A stretch of 64,000 nucleotides of DNA from G963668345 sp965226215. Its GTDB lineage: Bacteria; Acidobacteriota; Terriglobia; Bryobacterales; UBA6623. The position numbers were made by a program, and so were the translations under genes. The stretch covers positions 806,001 through 870,000 of the forward strand of contig CBDDCH010000002.1 in the NCBI GenBank assembly GCA_965226215.1, in the 5' to 3' direction. Positions 43,952-52,184 of the stretch are shown piece by piece (position 1 is the first letter of the stretch; the number at the start of each line of letters is the position of its first letter). The notes below the pieces were generated by a model. It saw only the letters and a list, made by a program, of their open reading frames with translations. It was not told the origin of the DNA and ran no database searches.

Positions 43952-43967
43952 GATCACTCACCACACC

Positions 43968-44189
43968 ATGCAGACAATGAGCATCACGATCGACGAGAAG
44001 CTCTACAGCCGGCTAAAGCGAACTGCGGGCCAGCGCGGTATGAGCCGCTTCATTGCCGAGGCGGTTCGGGAAAAGCTCCGCTCGAGCGAGGATGAGTTGT
44101 ACAAGGAATACCTGGCTGCACAGCGTGACAATGAACGCCGCCAGGTCCTCGACGACTGGAACACCCTCGAAACCGAAGGTTGGCGGTAG
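43968..44189 (+). CDS. Ribbon-helix-helix antitoxin of a MazEF-like pair
   Basis: A 73-residue protein. The N-terminal MQTMSITIDEKLYSRLKRTA and RGMSRFIAEAVREKL pattern is a ribbon-helix-helix DNA-binding domain. The acidic C-terminal half (RSSEDELYKEYLAAQRDNER and beyond) would wrap the toxin. The ATG at 43968 is chosen because the upstream frame is AT-rich promoter sequence. The toxin gene starts at the base after the stop codon, so the pair is translationally linked. Confidence 0.85.
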   Translation: MQTMSITIDEKLYSRLKRTAGQRGMSRFIAEAVREKLRSSEDELYKEYLAAQRDNERRQVLDDWNTLETEGWR

Positions 44190-44534
44190 GTGGCACAGCC
44201 GGAATGGCCCCGCAGAGGCGACGCCTTTTGGGTTAACCTTGATCCGACGATTGGAACGGAAGTCAAGAAGACCCGTCCGGCGGTGATTCTCTCGAATGAT
44301 GCGCAGAACCGTGCCGGCCAACGGGTCCTGGCAGCGCCCGTGACCTCGAGCGTTCGCCGTGTCTACTCCTTCGAGGCGCAGATCACCCTGGGAAACAAGA
44401 AGTCAAAAGCGATGCTCGACCAGGTGCGCTGTCTCGATCAATCCCGCCTGCGGGGCTTTATCAAGACGGTCACGCGGGAGGAGATGAAAGCTATCGAGAA
44501 GGCGTTAAGAGTGGCATTCGATTTGGCGCCGTAG
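44190..44534 (+). CDS. MazF/PemK-like endoribonuclease toxin
   Basis: A 114-residue toxin starting at GTG 44190. Core features: PRRGDAFWVNLDPTIGTEVK, then KTRPAVILSNDAQNRAGQRV, the family's conserved PAVILSND region with the catalytic Arg, and a later LDQVRCLDQSRL. MazF proteins cut mRNA at short sequence motifs and arrest growth. Antitoxin and toxin are adjacent and both intact, so the module should be functional. Confidence 0.93.
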   Translation: MAQPEWPRRGDAFWVNLDPTIGTEVKKTRPAVILSNDAQNRAGQRVLAAPVTSSVRRVYSFEAQITLGNKKSKAMLDQVRCLDQSRLRGFIKTVTREEMKAIEKALRVAFDLAP

Positions 44535-44556
44535 CAGCCGGCGGTGAAAGTGCCGA

Positions 44557-44581
44557 GGGCACGGCATGCCGTGCCCCTACG
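44557..44581 (+). repeat. Family A palindromic element
   Basis: GGCACGGCATGCCGTGCC followed by CCTACG. It lies just after the toxin gene and about 95 bases from the end of hemC, which is convergent. Confidence 0.75.
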
Positions 44582-44676
44582 TTGTGTAGGAGGGCATGGG
44601 GTGGAGCAGACGCGTAGTAATAATAACAACGGCCGCAGGTCTGGGCCAAACGACGACCGAGGCCTGCGCTACGGGT

Positions 44677-45600
44677 CTACCCTCGTGCTTCGAGGGCGGC
44701 AATGATCTCGCTAGCGCCTTGCCGGCGGAGGTTGTCCGCCGCCTTGCGGCCCAGCGTTTCGGGTTCGCGCGGATCGCCTTCGACGTCCGTTGCGACGGAC
44801 TTGGTCCCATCGGGGCTCACAACAATAGCTAAAAGGCTCAGCCGATCGTTGCGTAGACCAGCGTGGCCTCCGAGGGGCACTTGGCAGCCGCCACCCAGGG
44901 CAGCGAGCAGCGCGCGTTCGGCGCTGACGGCGGTTTGCGTCGCGGGGTCGTTGAGTGAGCAAACAAGCTTGCGAGTGGCCGTGTCGTCGGCGCGGATCTG
45001 AACGGCCAGCGCACCCTGTCCGATCGCAGGGCACATGACGCCGGGCTCGAGGATTTCCGCAACGCGGTCTTGCCATCCGAGGCGCTCGAGTCCTGCGGCG
45101 GCAAGAAGAACGGCGTCGTATTGACCTTCGTCCAGCTTGCGGAGACGCGTATCGACGTTGCCGCGTATGTCTTCCACCCGGACATCGGGGCGCAGACGGC
45201 GCAGCTGTGCCGCCCGGCGAAGCGAGCTCGTCCCTACCCGCGCACCCTCTTCGAGCTCATCGAGTTTCTTACCGACCAGCGCGTCTCGAGAATCGGCTCG
45301 CTCAGGAATCGCGGCAATAGCGAGACGGGAATCGATCTCGGTCGGCAGATCCTTCAGGCTGTGGACAGCGATATCTACGCGGCCATCCAGCAGCGCTTCT
45401 TCGATCTCTTTGGTGAAAACACCCTTCAATCCCGTCTTCGAGCCGACCTTGGCCAGCGCGACGTCGGTGATCTTGTCCCCGGTGGTCTTGATGATCCGGA
45501 TGCGAGTCGGGGTGTCCAAGGCTTTCAACCGCTGCTCGATCCAGTGTGCCTGCCACATCGCCAGCTTGGAGCCGCGTGTTCCGATGACGAGGGGGTTCAT
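44677..45600 (-). CDS. hemC: Porphobilinogen deaminase (hydroxymethylbilane synthase)
   Basis: A 307-residue enzyme that joins four porphobilinogen units to hydroxymethylbilane. The start MNPLVIGTRGSKLAMWQAHW at 45600 is the standard N-terminus; the open frame upstream is non-coding. Other motifs: TTGDKI, FTKEIEEALLDGRVDIAVHS with the catalytic Asp, and LRRAAQLRRLRPDVRVEDIR. The dipyrromethane cofactor Cys is in ALGGGCQVPLGGHA. Length is normal. It is in the same orientation as hemA, 353 bases downstream of it; the intervening space is full of repeats. Confidence 0.96.
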   Translation of the reverse strand: MNPLVIGTRGSKLAMWQAHWIEQRLKALDTPTRIRIIKTTGDKITDVALAKVGSKTGLKGVFTKEIEEALLDGRVDIAVHSLKDLPTEIDSRLAIAAIPERADSRDALVGKKLDELEEGARVGTSSLRRAAQLRRLRPDVRVEDIRGNVDTRLRKLDEGQYDAVLLAAAGLERLGWQDRVAEILEPGVMCPAIGQGALAVQIRADDTATRKLVCSLNDPATQTAVSAERALLAALGGGCQVPLGGHAGLRNDRLSLLAIVVSPDGTKSVATDVEGDPREPETLGRKAADNLRRQGASEIIAALEARG

Positions 45601-45953
45601 TTTCGTTGCGTGTGAGAGGTGAGGTGTGCGCCGACGCCAGGGGAAATTGGTCGGCCCCAATAGGGCAAAGAATGCGGTTTGCGAGGAGCGTTGGGCACGG
45701 CATGCCGTGCCCCTACAACCTTACACCACGGCATGGCTGGCCCCCTACAACCTTACACTACGGCATGGCGCGCCTCTAAATTCTTTATAGCGTGGCCCGT
45801 TTGGGCAATTCTTCGACGGGTGCAGCCGGGCATCCGTAGGGGCACGGCATGCCGTGCCCTCAGCCTCTTGAATCATTTACCAACCGCGGGTTTTCAGGGT
45901 CCTCTTCCCACTGGCCGCACCCCGTAGGCCTCGCTGCCGTCAATCTATGCGGT
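45601..45953. repeat. Repeat-filled hemA-hemC intergenic region
   Basis: Contains family A elements at 45693-45716 and, inverted, at 45836-45859. Next to the first are two direct tandem 32-bp units at 45711-45742 and 45743-45774, each beginning CCCTACAACCTTACAC and including ACGGCATGG, which look like decayed partial copies. No gene is seen here. The repeats separate two genes of one pathway that would otherwise be expected to be close. Confidence 0.75.
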
Positions 45954-47219
45954 TCACTTCTTTAAATTGAAGGCGCGCTTGACAAACTGGACGAAATGCA
46001 GTCCGTCGGGGTGGCTGGCGAGCTTTTTCATCTCCGAGATCGGAGGGTGGGCGATCTTGTTGATGATGCTGCGCGTCAAGCTTTCGAGAGCCTTTTCTTG
46101 TTCCGGGTCGAGAGGGCCGAGCTTCGCTCGAAAACGATTAACTTCAGCCCTACGGAGATCCTCCAGTTCACTTTGAAGGGAAACGATGGTGGGCGCGACC
46201 TCGTGTGTCTTGAGCCGGTGCATCACCTTCTTGACTTCCTCGGAAATGATGCTCTCGGCGCGCTCGGCTTCGCGCTGCCGCTCGCGGAGATTGGCATCGG
46301 CGACCTGCTGCAGATCGTCGACATCGTAGACGAACATGTTATCGATCGAGTTGATGGCCGGATCGATGTCCCGGGGAACGGCAATGTCGACGAAGAAGAT
46401 CGGCCGGTTCTTACGGGCCGCGATCACGCCTTCAGCCGTCTTCTTGTTGAGGATGAAACTACGCGATCCGGTCGAAGAGATCACGATATCCGCGCGATTC
46501 AGGTATTCCAGCAAGCGGTCGAACGATATGGCCTGGCCTTCGAACAGCTTGGCCAGCTCCACTGCTCGTTCGTGTGTGCGGTTGGCGACGTAGATTTCGG
46601 TCGCACCGGCGTGATGGAGGTGTTTCGCGGCCAACGCCGACATTTTTCCGGCACCGACGATGAGCACAGAGTGTCCACGCAGATCCCCGAAGATCTTGCG
46701 CGCCAGCTCGACGGCCACATAGCTAACTGAAACCGCCATCTGTCCGATGCCGGTCTCGTTACGAACCCGCCGGGCGACTCGAAACGCATGATTGACGATT
46801 ACATCGAGCTGGCCGCCGACCGCCCCGACTTCCTTGGCCGCGGCGTAGGCTTCCTTCACCTGACCGAGGATCTGCGGCTCGCCCACCACCATCGAGTCCA
46901 AACTAGACGCCACGCGGAAAAGATGCCGGATCGCATCTTCATCGAGGTAGCGATAGAAGAAAGGGCGCGCTTCGTCGAGCGGGATCGCCGGCGACGCTTC
47001 GAAGAAGGAGTGCAGTTGCTCAACCGCGTGGGCTTCCGAATCGGCCCGCACCAGGAATTCCACGCGATTGCAGGTCGAGAGAATCAGGGCCTCGGAAACT
47101 CCCGGCCGCTGAGCCAACTCCCCAACCAGCTCACCGGTCGCGCCTTCAGGCACCGCGAGCCGTTCGCGCACTTCAACCGGCGCGGTTTTGTGACTCAGGC
47201 CCATCAGCAGGACGCTCAT
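45954..47219 (-). CDS. hemA: Glutamyl-tRNA reductase
   Basis: A 421-residue enzyme catalysing the first committed step of tetrapyrrole synthesis by the C5 route. The start at 47219 (MSVLLMGLSHKTAPVEVRER) is the family N-terminus. The catalytic Cys is in LILSTCNRVEFLV at about residue 50. The signature FRVASSLDSMVVGEPQILGQ and the NADPH-binding SVLIVGAGKMSALAAKHL are present. The C-terminal dimerisation helix region ends FVKRAFNLKK. It begins 7 bases after the cytochrome c biogenesis gene and so belongs to its transcript. Confidence 0.96.
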   Translation of the reverse strand: MSVLLMGLSHKTAPVEVRERLAVPEGATGELVGELAQRPGVSEALILSTCNRVEFLVRADSEAHAVEQLHSFFEASPAIPLDEARPFFYRYLDEDAIRHLFRVASSLDSMVVGEPQILGQVKEAYAAAKEVGAVGGQLDVIVNHAFRVARRVRNETGIGQMAVSVSYVAVELARKIFGDLRGHSVLIVGAGKMSALAAKHLHHAGATEIYVANRTHERAVELAKLFEGQAISFDRLLEYLNRADIVISSTGSRSFILNKKTAEGVIAARKNRPIFFVDIAVPRDIDPAINSIDNMFVYDVDDLQQVADANLRERQREAERAESIISEEVKKVMHRLKTHEVAPTIVSLQSELEDLRRAEVNRFRAKLGPLDPEQEKALESLTRSIINKIAHPPISEMKKLASHPDGLHFVQFVKRAFNLKK

Positions 47220-47226
47220 GGTTCGA

Positions 47227-48054
47227 TCAACGGCCAGCCGCCGTTGTAAAAGAGTGAACCCCGCTGTTGACAATCCAGGTCAGCGCGGCGCAACAGAATC
47301 CGACGATCGAGAAGTAAGCGGCCTTGCGGCCTCGCCAACCGATCGCCAACCGGCTAAAGACCATCGCCAGATAAATGGCCCAGGTCAAGAATGCCAACGC
47401 AATCGTGGGGTCGACGATCCAGTTCGATCCCCATTCGACGAAAGCCCAGAAGCTGCCGGCGATCAGTCCCAGCGTGACCAACACAAAGCCAAAGGCGAGT
47501 GTGCGGTAGGCCATCTCGTCCAGCGTACCCAGCGGGGGCAGCCGGTAGTAGAACGTCCGCGGCCGTTTCGACTTGAGTTCCTTTTCCTGGATGAGATACA
47601 TCACTCCCGCCACGAAGGTGATGAACAGCGCCGCGAAGCCCAACAGAAAAAGCCCCACGTGGATCGATAACCACCACTTACCCAACGACTGCCCGGCCCA
47701 GGGCTCGGCCGGCTCCCCGAGACTCGCTACCAGCGTTAGCAGAAAGACCGTCGGAAAGACGAAAACGGCGAGGCTGTCGTGCTTGTAGCGCCAGTACGCC
47801 AGCAGAAAAGTCGCGGTAGTCAGAAAACCGATCACCGACGCCATTTGGTGGAGCGTGACGACGGGCAGGCGTCCCATGGCCATGCCTTGATCAACGATCG
47901 ACACCAAATGCAGCACCGCGCCCAGTGAAATTGAAGCCAAGGCCAGCTTGAACATCCTCTGGCGGCGCCTTGCAACCGTTACCAAAGCGTGACAAAGCCC
48001 CAGCGAATAAAGAACCAGCGTTACGCGGAGCCAGAATACACTGGATTCGTCCAT
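47227..48054 (-). CDS. CcsA/HemX family cytochrome c assembly protein
   Basis: A 275-residue membrane protein with eight hydrophobic segments. The start at 48054 (MDESSVFWLRVTLVLYSLGL) gives the family's N-terminus. The haem-handling region near the C-terminus reads FWAFVEWGSNWIVDPTIALA, a form of the WGxxWxWDP motif with Val for the second-to-last Trp. Conserved His residues are in VVTLHQMASVIGF and WWLSIHVGLFLLGF. In many bacteria the gene beside hemA is called hemX and affects glutamyl-tRNA reductase level. CcsA is the related system II haem exporter subunit. No CcsB partner is in the window, so HemX is as likely. Confidence 0.82.
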   Translation of the reverse strand: MDESSVFWLRVTLVLYSLGLCHALVTVARRRQRMFKLALASISLGAVLHLVSIVDQGMAMGRLPVVTLHQMASVIGFLTTATFLLAYWRYKHDSLAVFVFPTVFLLTLVASLGEPAEPWAGQSLGKWWLSIHVGLFLLGFAALFITFVAGVMYLIQEKELKSKRPRTFYYRLPPLGTLDEMAYRTLAFGFVLVTLGLIAGSFWAFVEWGSNWIVDPTIALAFLTWAIYLAMVFSRLAIGWRGRKAAYFSIVGFCCAALTWIVNSGVHSFTTAAGR

Positions 48055-48159
48055 ACATCGGTCATTATAACGTCGCAGGTTGGTGGGGTTTCGCGCGAAA
48101 TCTCCCGAGGGATCGCAAAACCGCTTAGTTAGGGCGGTGCGCATCACCCTCGTTCGCTT

Positions 48160-48417
48160 CTATCGGTAGGCCTCGCCCCGCTTTCGGACTCGGATGATGA
48201 GGACGACAAGCTTGTCATCTTGAATCTGATAAATGACACGATGCGGGCCCACTCGCAAGCGATAGAGACTCATGCGAGCCTCAAGTTTCTTAACACCGGG
48301 CGGACGAGGGACCTGACTGAGCGACTAGATCCTTGCAACGATCCGTCGGAGGGTAGGCCGGTCGAGTTTCTTCAGGTCCCGTTCGGCGGCGGGAGCAATG
48401 GCTATCTCGTAGACCAC
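48160..48417 (-). pseudogene. RelE/ParE-family toxin gene with an in-frame amber codon
   Basis: From GTG 48417 the frame reads VVYEIAIAPAAERDLKKLDR, then PTLRRIVARI, then TAG at 48325-48327, then SLSQVPRPPGVKKLEARMSL, YRLRVGPHRVIYQIQDDKL and VVLIIRVRKRGEAYR. Both halves are in one frame and together make a full RelE-like toxin of 85 residues. The key basic residues and C-terminal RxRGxAY-type tail are present in the second half. CAG to TAG is the simplest origin. The antitoxin gene upstream is intact and 6 bases away. Loss of the toxin while keeping the antitoxin is a common fate. Confidence 0.75.
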
Positions 48418-48423
48418 ACTGGG

Positions 48424-48690
48424 TCAGAGGCCCAGTTCCTCGGTCAGCCGGTCCAAGGTTTTCACGCCTTTGGACTCGGCTTCCGATAAGGCAGCGTGCG
48501 CATCTTCAAGGTCTCCGCGGTCTTCTTGTAGGCCGAGCAGACGCTCAAACAAGCGCAAGTCGTCAATCGAGATGATGGCGGCTAATTCTTTGCCTCGGTT
48601 TTCGACAATGAAGCGGTCGTGGCCATAAGCCGCCCTCTTGAGAAGCTCAGGCAGGGTGTCACGCGCTTCGGTGGCACTGATACGTCGCAT
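48424..48690 (-). CDS. Phd/YefM-type antitoxin
   Basis: An 88-residue protein. The ATG at 48690 begins MRRISATEARDTLPELLKRA, the DNA-binding N-terminus of the Phd/YefM family. The remaining part, DRFIVENRGKELAAIISIDD followed by a Leu-rich tail, is usual. A perfect inverted repeat lies just upstream (48700-48725). Its toxin partner is interrupted. The protein may still act as a repressor of its own promoter. Confidence 0.88.
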   Translation of the reverse strand: MRRISATEARDTLPELLKRAAYGHDRFIVENRGKELAAIISIDDLRLFERLLGLQEDRGDLEDAHAALSEAESKGVKTLDRLTEELGL

Positions 48691-48699
48691 GAGGATTTC

Positions 48700-48725
48700 G
48701 TGTACGTTCCGTACGTAACGTACAC
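48700..48725 (-). promoter_or_regulatory. Palindromic operator of the antitoxin operon
   Basis: GTGTACGTT (48700-48708) and AACGTACAC (48717-48725) are exact inverted repeats around an 8-bp centre, CCGTACGT, itself nearly symmetric. It ends 10 bases before the antitoxin start. Position and symmetry fit an autoregulatory operator for a Phd/YefM dimer or tetramer. Confidence 0.65.
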
Positions 48726-48871
48726 TTCTACTATACCACGCTTCTCCAGATCGCGGTGCATTGGCAAGGTCTGGCCGCGTAAGCTTACCGGGGAATAGGG
48801 TGGTAACACCCCCTGGATCCTGCCATCGCACCTATTGCGTCCCTCACGCGTTCCGGTCGACACTTAAGCTA

Positions 48872-49768
48872 ATGCTCTCGGAGAAGTCTTCCCCTGTCCG
48901 CAAAGTTGTATTCCCCGCCGCCGGCTTGGGGACCCGCTTCCTACCGGCCACGAAATCGCAACCCAAGGAAATGCTCTCGGTTGTTGACAAACCGATCATC
49001 CAGTACGGGGTGGAGGAAGCGGTCGCCTCGGGCATCGAGAACATCGTCATCGTCACGGCCCAGGGCAAATCCACAATGGAAGACCACTTCAACGTCAGCC
49101 GCGAGCTCGAAAAGGAGCTTGAGGCGCGAGGGAAGCAGCGGGAACTGGAGCTCGTGCGCGGGATCTCGAATCTTGCCAACATCTCCTACGTTTTGCAGAC
49201 GGAGGCGCTAGGACTTGGCCATGCCGTCGGAGTGGCCCGGGAGATCGTAGGCCGGGAACCCTTTGCAGTGAGCCTGCCGGACGACATCATCGACTCCACC
49301 GTTCCCTGCTTGAAGCAGTTGATCGAAGTCCACCGGCAATTCGGCGGGGCCGTCATCGCCGTCATGGAGGTCCCCCGTGAGCGGATCTCGGCGTACGGTG
49401 TGATTGAGGGCGAGCCGGTAGAGTTCGACGGCACGGAGGACCGACTGTTCCGAGTCAACGACGTGGTCGAGAAGCCGCCCGCCGACGAAGCCCCCTCTAA
49501 CCTAGCCATTATCGGACGTTATGTTTTTCCACCCGAGATTTTCGACTGCTTGGACTCCATCAAGCCCGGGGCAGGCGGCGAGCTACAGTTGACGGACGCC
49601 ATCAAGGGTTTGATCCAGAGCCAACCGGTATACGCCTATAGGTTTGAAGGCACGCGCTACGACGCCGGCGACAAGCTGGGGTTTTTGAAGGCAACTGTCG
49701 AATACGCGCTGCGGCACGAGGAGCTAGGGCAAGAATTCAGCGCGTATTTGAAAACGCTCAAATTGTAG
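48872..49768 (+). CDS. galU: UTP-glucose-1-phosphate uridylyltransferase
   Basis: A 298-residue nucleotidyltransferase making UDP-glucose for surface glycans. The start at 48872 gives MLSEKSSPVRKVVFPAAGLG, with the nucleotide-binding AGLGTRFLPATKSQPKEMLS. Substrate residues are in VLQTEALGLGHAV, SLPDDIIDS and FRVNDVVEKP. The KFEGxRYDxGxK motif reads RFEGTRYDAGDKLGFLKA. Stop is TAG. It may supply activated sugar to glycan assembly, including the membrane glycosyltransferases seen at 8-13 kb, but that link is only functional inference. Confidence 0.95.
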   Translation: MLSEKSSPVRKVVFPAAGLGTRFLPATKSQPKEMLSVVDKPIIQYGVEEAVASGIENIVIVTAQGKSTMEDHFNVSRELEKELEARGKQRELELVRGISNLANISYVLQTEALGLGHAVGVAREIVGREPFAVSLPDDIIDSTVPCLKQLIEVHRQFGGAVIAVMEVPRERISAYGVIEGEPVEFDGTEDRLFRVNDVVEKPPADEAPSNLAIIGRYVFPPEIFDCLDSIKPGAGGELQLTDAIKGLIQSQPVYAYRFEGTRYDAGDKLGFLKATVEYALRHEELGQEFSAYLKTLKL

Positions 49769-49854
49769 CCACTAGCGACGGGCCTCCACGCTGAACGCGC
49801 GCAACCGCCTGATATACTTACGTATATACTGTCTAGTCCCGGGGGGAATCCTAG

Positions 49855-50193
49855 ATGCCTTTGTACGAGTATGAGTGCCTCAAGTGTGGCGGGCGCTTCG
49901 AGGAAATCCAGAAATTCTCCGACGAACCGTTCACGGAGCACCCCGGCTGCGGCGGTAAAGTCAAGAAGCTGCTGTCGGCCCCGGCCATCCAGTTTAAGGG
50001 CACAGGCTGGTACGTCACCGACTACGCCCGCGCCGGTCAGAAGGACGGCGAAGAGAAAGAGAAGAAGGCGGATAGCGGGGACAAGAAAGCCAAGGACGGT
50101 AGCGACAAGTCGGCCGCCAAAAGCTCGAAGGACTCGGATTCCAGCTCGTCGTCGACAGCGAAGTCCTCGACAACCGAGTCGACGAAGAAGTAA
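49855..50193 (+). CDS. FmdB family zinc-ribbon protein
   Basis: A 112-residue protein. The N-terminal MPLYEYECLKCGGRFEEIQK has the first CxxC (Cys8 and Cys11). The second metal pair is reduced to HPGCGG, so one Cys is replaced by His-Pro or lost. After residue 55 (GWYVTDYARAGQKDG) the protein is a low-complexity Lys-, Asp- and Ser-rich tail of about 55 residues. FmdB-like proteins are widespread and were named from a regulator of formamidase; the general role is unknown. It is 47 bases upstream of thrS and may be co-transcribed. Confidence 0.88.
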   Translation: MPLYEYECLKCGGRFEEIQKFSDEPFTEHPGCGGKVKKLLSAPAIQFKGTGWYVTDYARAGQKDGEEKEKKADSGDKKAKDGSDKSAAKSSKDSDSSSSSTAKSSTTESTKK

Positions 50194-50240
50194 AGTTTCA
50201 TCGGAGCGCCCCTCCCACTTAAGAAGGAACTGTCGGTCGA

Positions 50241-52184
50241 ATGGAATCGATTCGTGTAACGTTGCCGGACGGCTCGGAACAGGTGGTCGCAAAGGGTGCC
50301 ACGCCTCTATCGATCGCGGAGTCTATAGGTCCCCGTTTGGCGAAATCGGCTCTAGTGGCCAAGCTCAACGGGCAACTCGTCGACTTGACCGCGCCGATCG
50401 AGGAAGACACCGAACTGCGCATTCTGACCGACCGTGACTCGGAGGCGCTCGAAGTCTACCGCCACTCGAGCGCTCACCTGCTGGCGGCCGCGGTGCTCGA
50501 GCTCTATCCGGAGACCAAGCTGGGAATCGGCCCGCCCACCGAGCAAGGCTTTTTCTACGACTTTCAACGCGACACCCCCTTCACCCCCGACGACCTCGAA
50601 AAGATCGAAGCGCGCATGCGGGAGATCGTCAAGCGCGACCCGCCCAACGAGCGCGTCTGGCTGCCGCGAGAAGAGACGCTCGCCAAGTTCAAGGAAATGG
50701 GCGAGGAAATGAAGTGTGAGTTGATCGAAGACAAGACCGAGGGCGACAAAATCTCGGTCTACAAAACGGGCGAGCAGTTCCTCGACTTCTGCCGCGGGCC
50801 GCACATTCCCAGCATGGGGCGCATCAAAGCTTTCAAGCTGCTGTCGATCGCCGGTGCTTACTGGAAAGGCGACGAGCGCAACGCCCGCCTGCAGCGCATC
50901 TATGGAACGTCCTTCTTCAGCAAGAAAGATCTCGACGAACACCTGCACCGTCTAGAAGAGGCCAAAAAGCGCGACCACCGCAAGCTGGGCAAGGAACTGG
51001 ACCTTTTCAGCATCCAAGAAAGCGCCGGCCCGGGCCTGATCTTCTGGCATCCGAAGGGCGGCACGATTCGCCGAGCCATGGAAGATTGGCTGCGGGACGA
51101 GTATGTGCGGCGCGGCTACAGCCTGGTCTACACGCCGCACGTTGCACGCTACGATCTGTGGAAGACTTCCGGGCACGCCGAGTTTTTCTCCGACGCTATG
51201 TTCTCGACCATGGAGCTGGACGACTCCGACTACCAGCTCAAGCCGATGAACTGTCCGTTCCACATTTTGATGTACAAGGACCGGCTGCGCAGTTACCGGG
51301 ACTTGCCGGTTCGCATGGGCGAGCTGGGGACGGTCTACCGCTACGAGCGCTCGGGCGTGATGCACGGGCTACTGCGGGTGCGGGGTTTCACTCAGGACGA
51401 CGCCCACATCTTCTGCACGCCCGAACAAGTGAAGGACGAAATCTTGGGCTGTGTGGACTTTGCGCTGGACGTGTTGAAGACGTTCGGCTTCGACAAATTC
51501 GAAATCGAGCTATCCACCTGGGACGGCGGCGCGGGCGGAAAGTACGCCGGTTCGGCCGAGGAATGGAAGATGGCCGAGGACGGCCTGTTCGGCGCCTTGG
51601 GGCAGCGGGAAATCGAAGCGAAAGTAATGACTGACGAGGCGGCTTTTTACGGGCCGAAGATTGACGTGATAGTACTCGATGCCATCGGGCGTCGCTGGCA
51701 GCTCTCGACGGTGCAGTTCGATTTCAACCTGCCGCGGCGGTTTGAGTTGGAGTACATCGCCGAGGACGGTAAAGCCCATCAGCCGGTGATGGTCCATCGC
51801 GCGCTGTGGGGATCCATCGAGCGGTTCTTCGGTGTGCTCATCGAGCACTATGCAGGCGCTTTACCGGTGTGGCTGGCGCCGGTTCAGGCGGTGGTGCTGC
51901 CCATCACGGATCGCCAGAACGAATATGCCCGGCAGGTCTTCGACCGGCTCAAGGAGGCCGGTATCCGCGCCGAGATCGACTCCCGCAGCGAGAAGGTCAA
52001 CCTCAAAATCCGCGAAGCGCAGCTCCAAAAAGTTCCCTATATGCTCGTTGTCGGACAGCGGGAAGCCGACGCTGGCAAGGTCGCCGTCCGCCACCGCAAG
52101 CGCGGCGACGAAGGACCCAAGCCGGTGGAGCAAGTGATTGCTCGACTTCGGGAGCTCGTCGATTCCAAGGATACGGCAGACTGA
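50241..52184 (+). CDS. thrS: Threonyl-tRNA synthetase
   Basis: A 647-residue class II enzyme. Order of domains: TGS (residues 1-60, MESIRVTLPDGSEQVVAKGA), editing domain with HSSAHLLAAAV and a later Cys-His pair (FLDFCRGPHIPSMGR), catalytic domain, and anticodon-binding domain from about residue 545. The zinc-binding Cys is in LKPMNCPFHILMYK. Motif 2 reads VYRYERSGVMHGLLRVRGFT. Further zinc His residues are present. Motif 3 is GSIERFFGVLIEHY. Length is standard. No infC or rpmI follows, unlike in many bacteria. Confidence 0.97.
   Translation: MESIRVTLPDGSEQVVAKGATPLSIAESIGPRLAKSALVAKLNGQLVDLTAPIEEDTELRILTDRDSEALEVYRHSSAHLLAAAVLELYPETKLGIGPPTEQGFFYDFQRDTPFTPDDLEKIEARMREIVKRDPPNERVWLPREETLAKFKEMGEEMKCELIEDKTEGDKISVYKTGEQFLDFCRGPHIPSMGRIKAFKLLSIAGAYWKGDERNARLQRIYGTSFFSKKDLDEHLHRLEEAKKRDHRKLGKELDLFSIQESAGPGLIFWHPKGGTIRRAMEDWLRDEYVRRGYSLVYTPHVARYDLWKTSGHAEFFSDAMFSTMELDDSDYQLKPMNCPFHILMYKDRLRSYRDLPVRMGELGTVYRYERSGVMHGLLRVRGFTQDDAHIFCTPEQVKDEILGCVDFALDVLKTFGFDKFEIELSTWDGGAGGKYAGSAEEWKMAEDGLFGALGQREIEAKVMTDEAAFYGPKIDVIVLDAIGRRWQLSTVQFDFNLPRRFELEYIAEDGKAHQPVMVHRALWGSIERFFGVLIEHYAGALPVWLAPVQAVVLPITDRQNEYARQVFDRLKEAGIRAEIDSRSEKVNLKIREAQLQKVPYMLVVGQREADAGKVAVRHRKRGDEGPKPVEQVIARLRELVDSKDTAD

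Larger units (their letters stand above)
43293..43967. other. Gene-poor region with transposase remnant
   Basis: About 670 bases. The only recognisable content is a palindromic stretch at about 43489-43517 (GGGCCCGCGCCCTGACGGGC), the RAYT remnant at 43568-43696, and the AT-rich promoter of the following toxin-antitoxin pair. Nothing else is supported. Confidence 0.5.

Noticed and set aside
35747..48327. Genome-wide readthrough or recoding of TAG
   Set aside because: TAG ends several intact genes at the expected place (phoR-like kinase, pyrimidine phosphorylase, mazF, galU), so it works as a normal stop.
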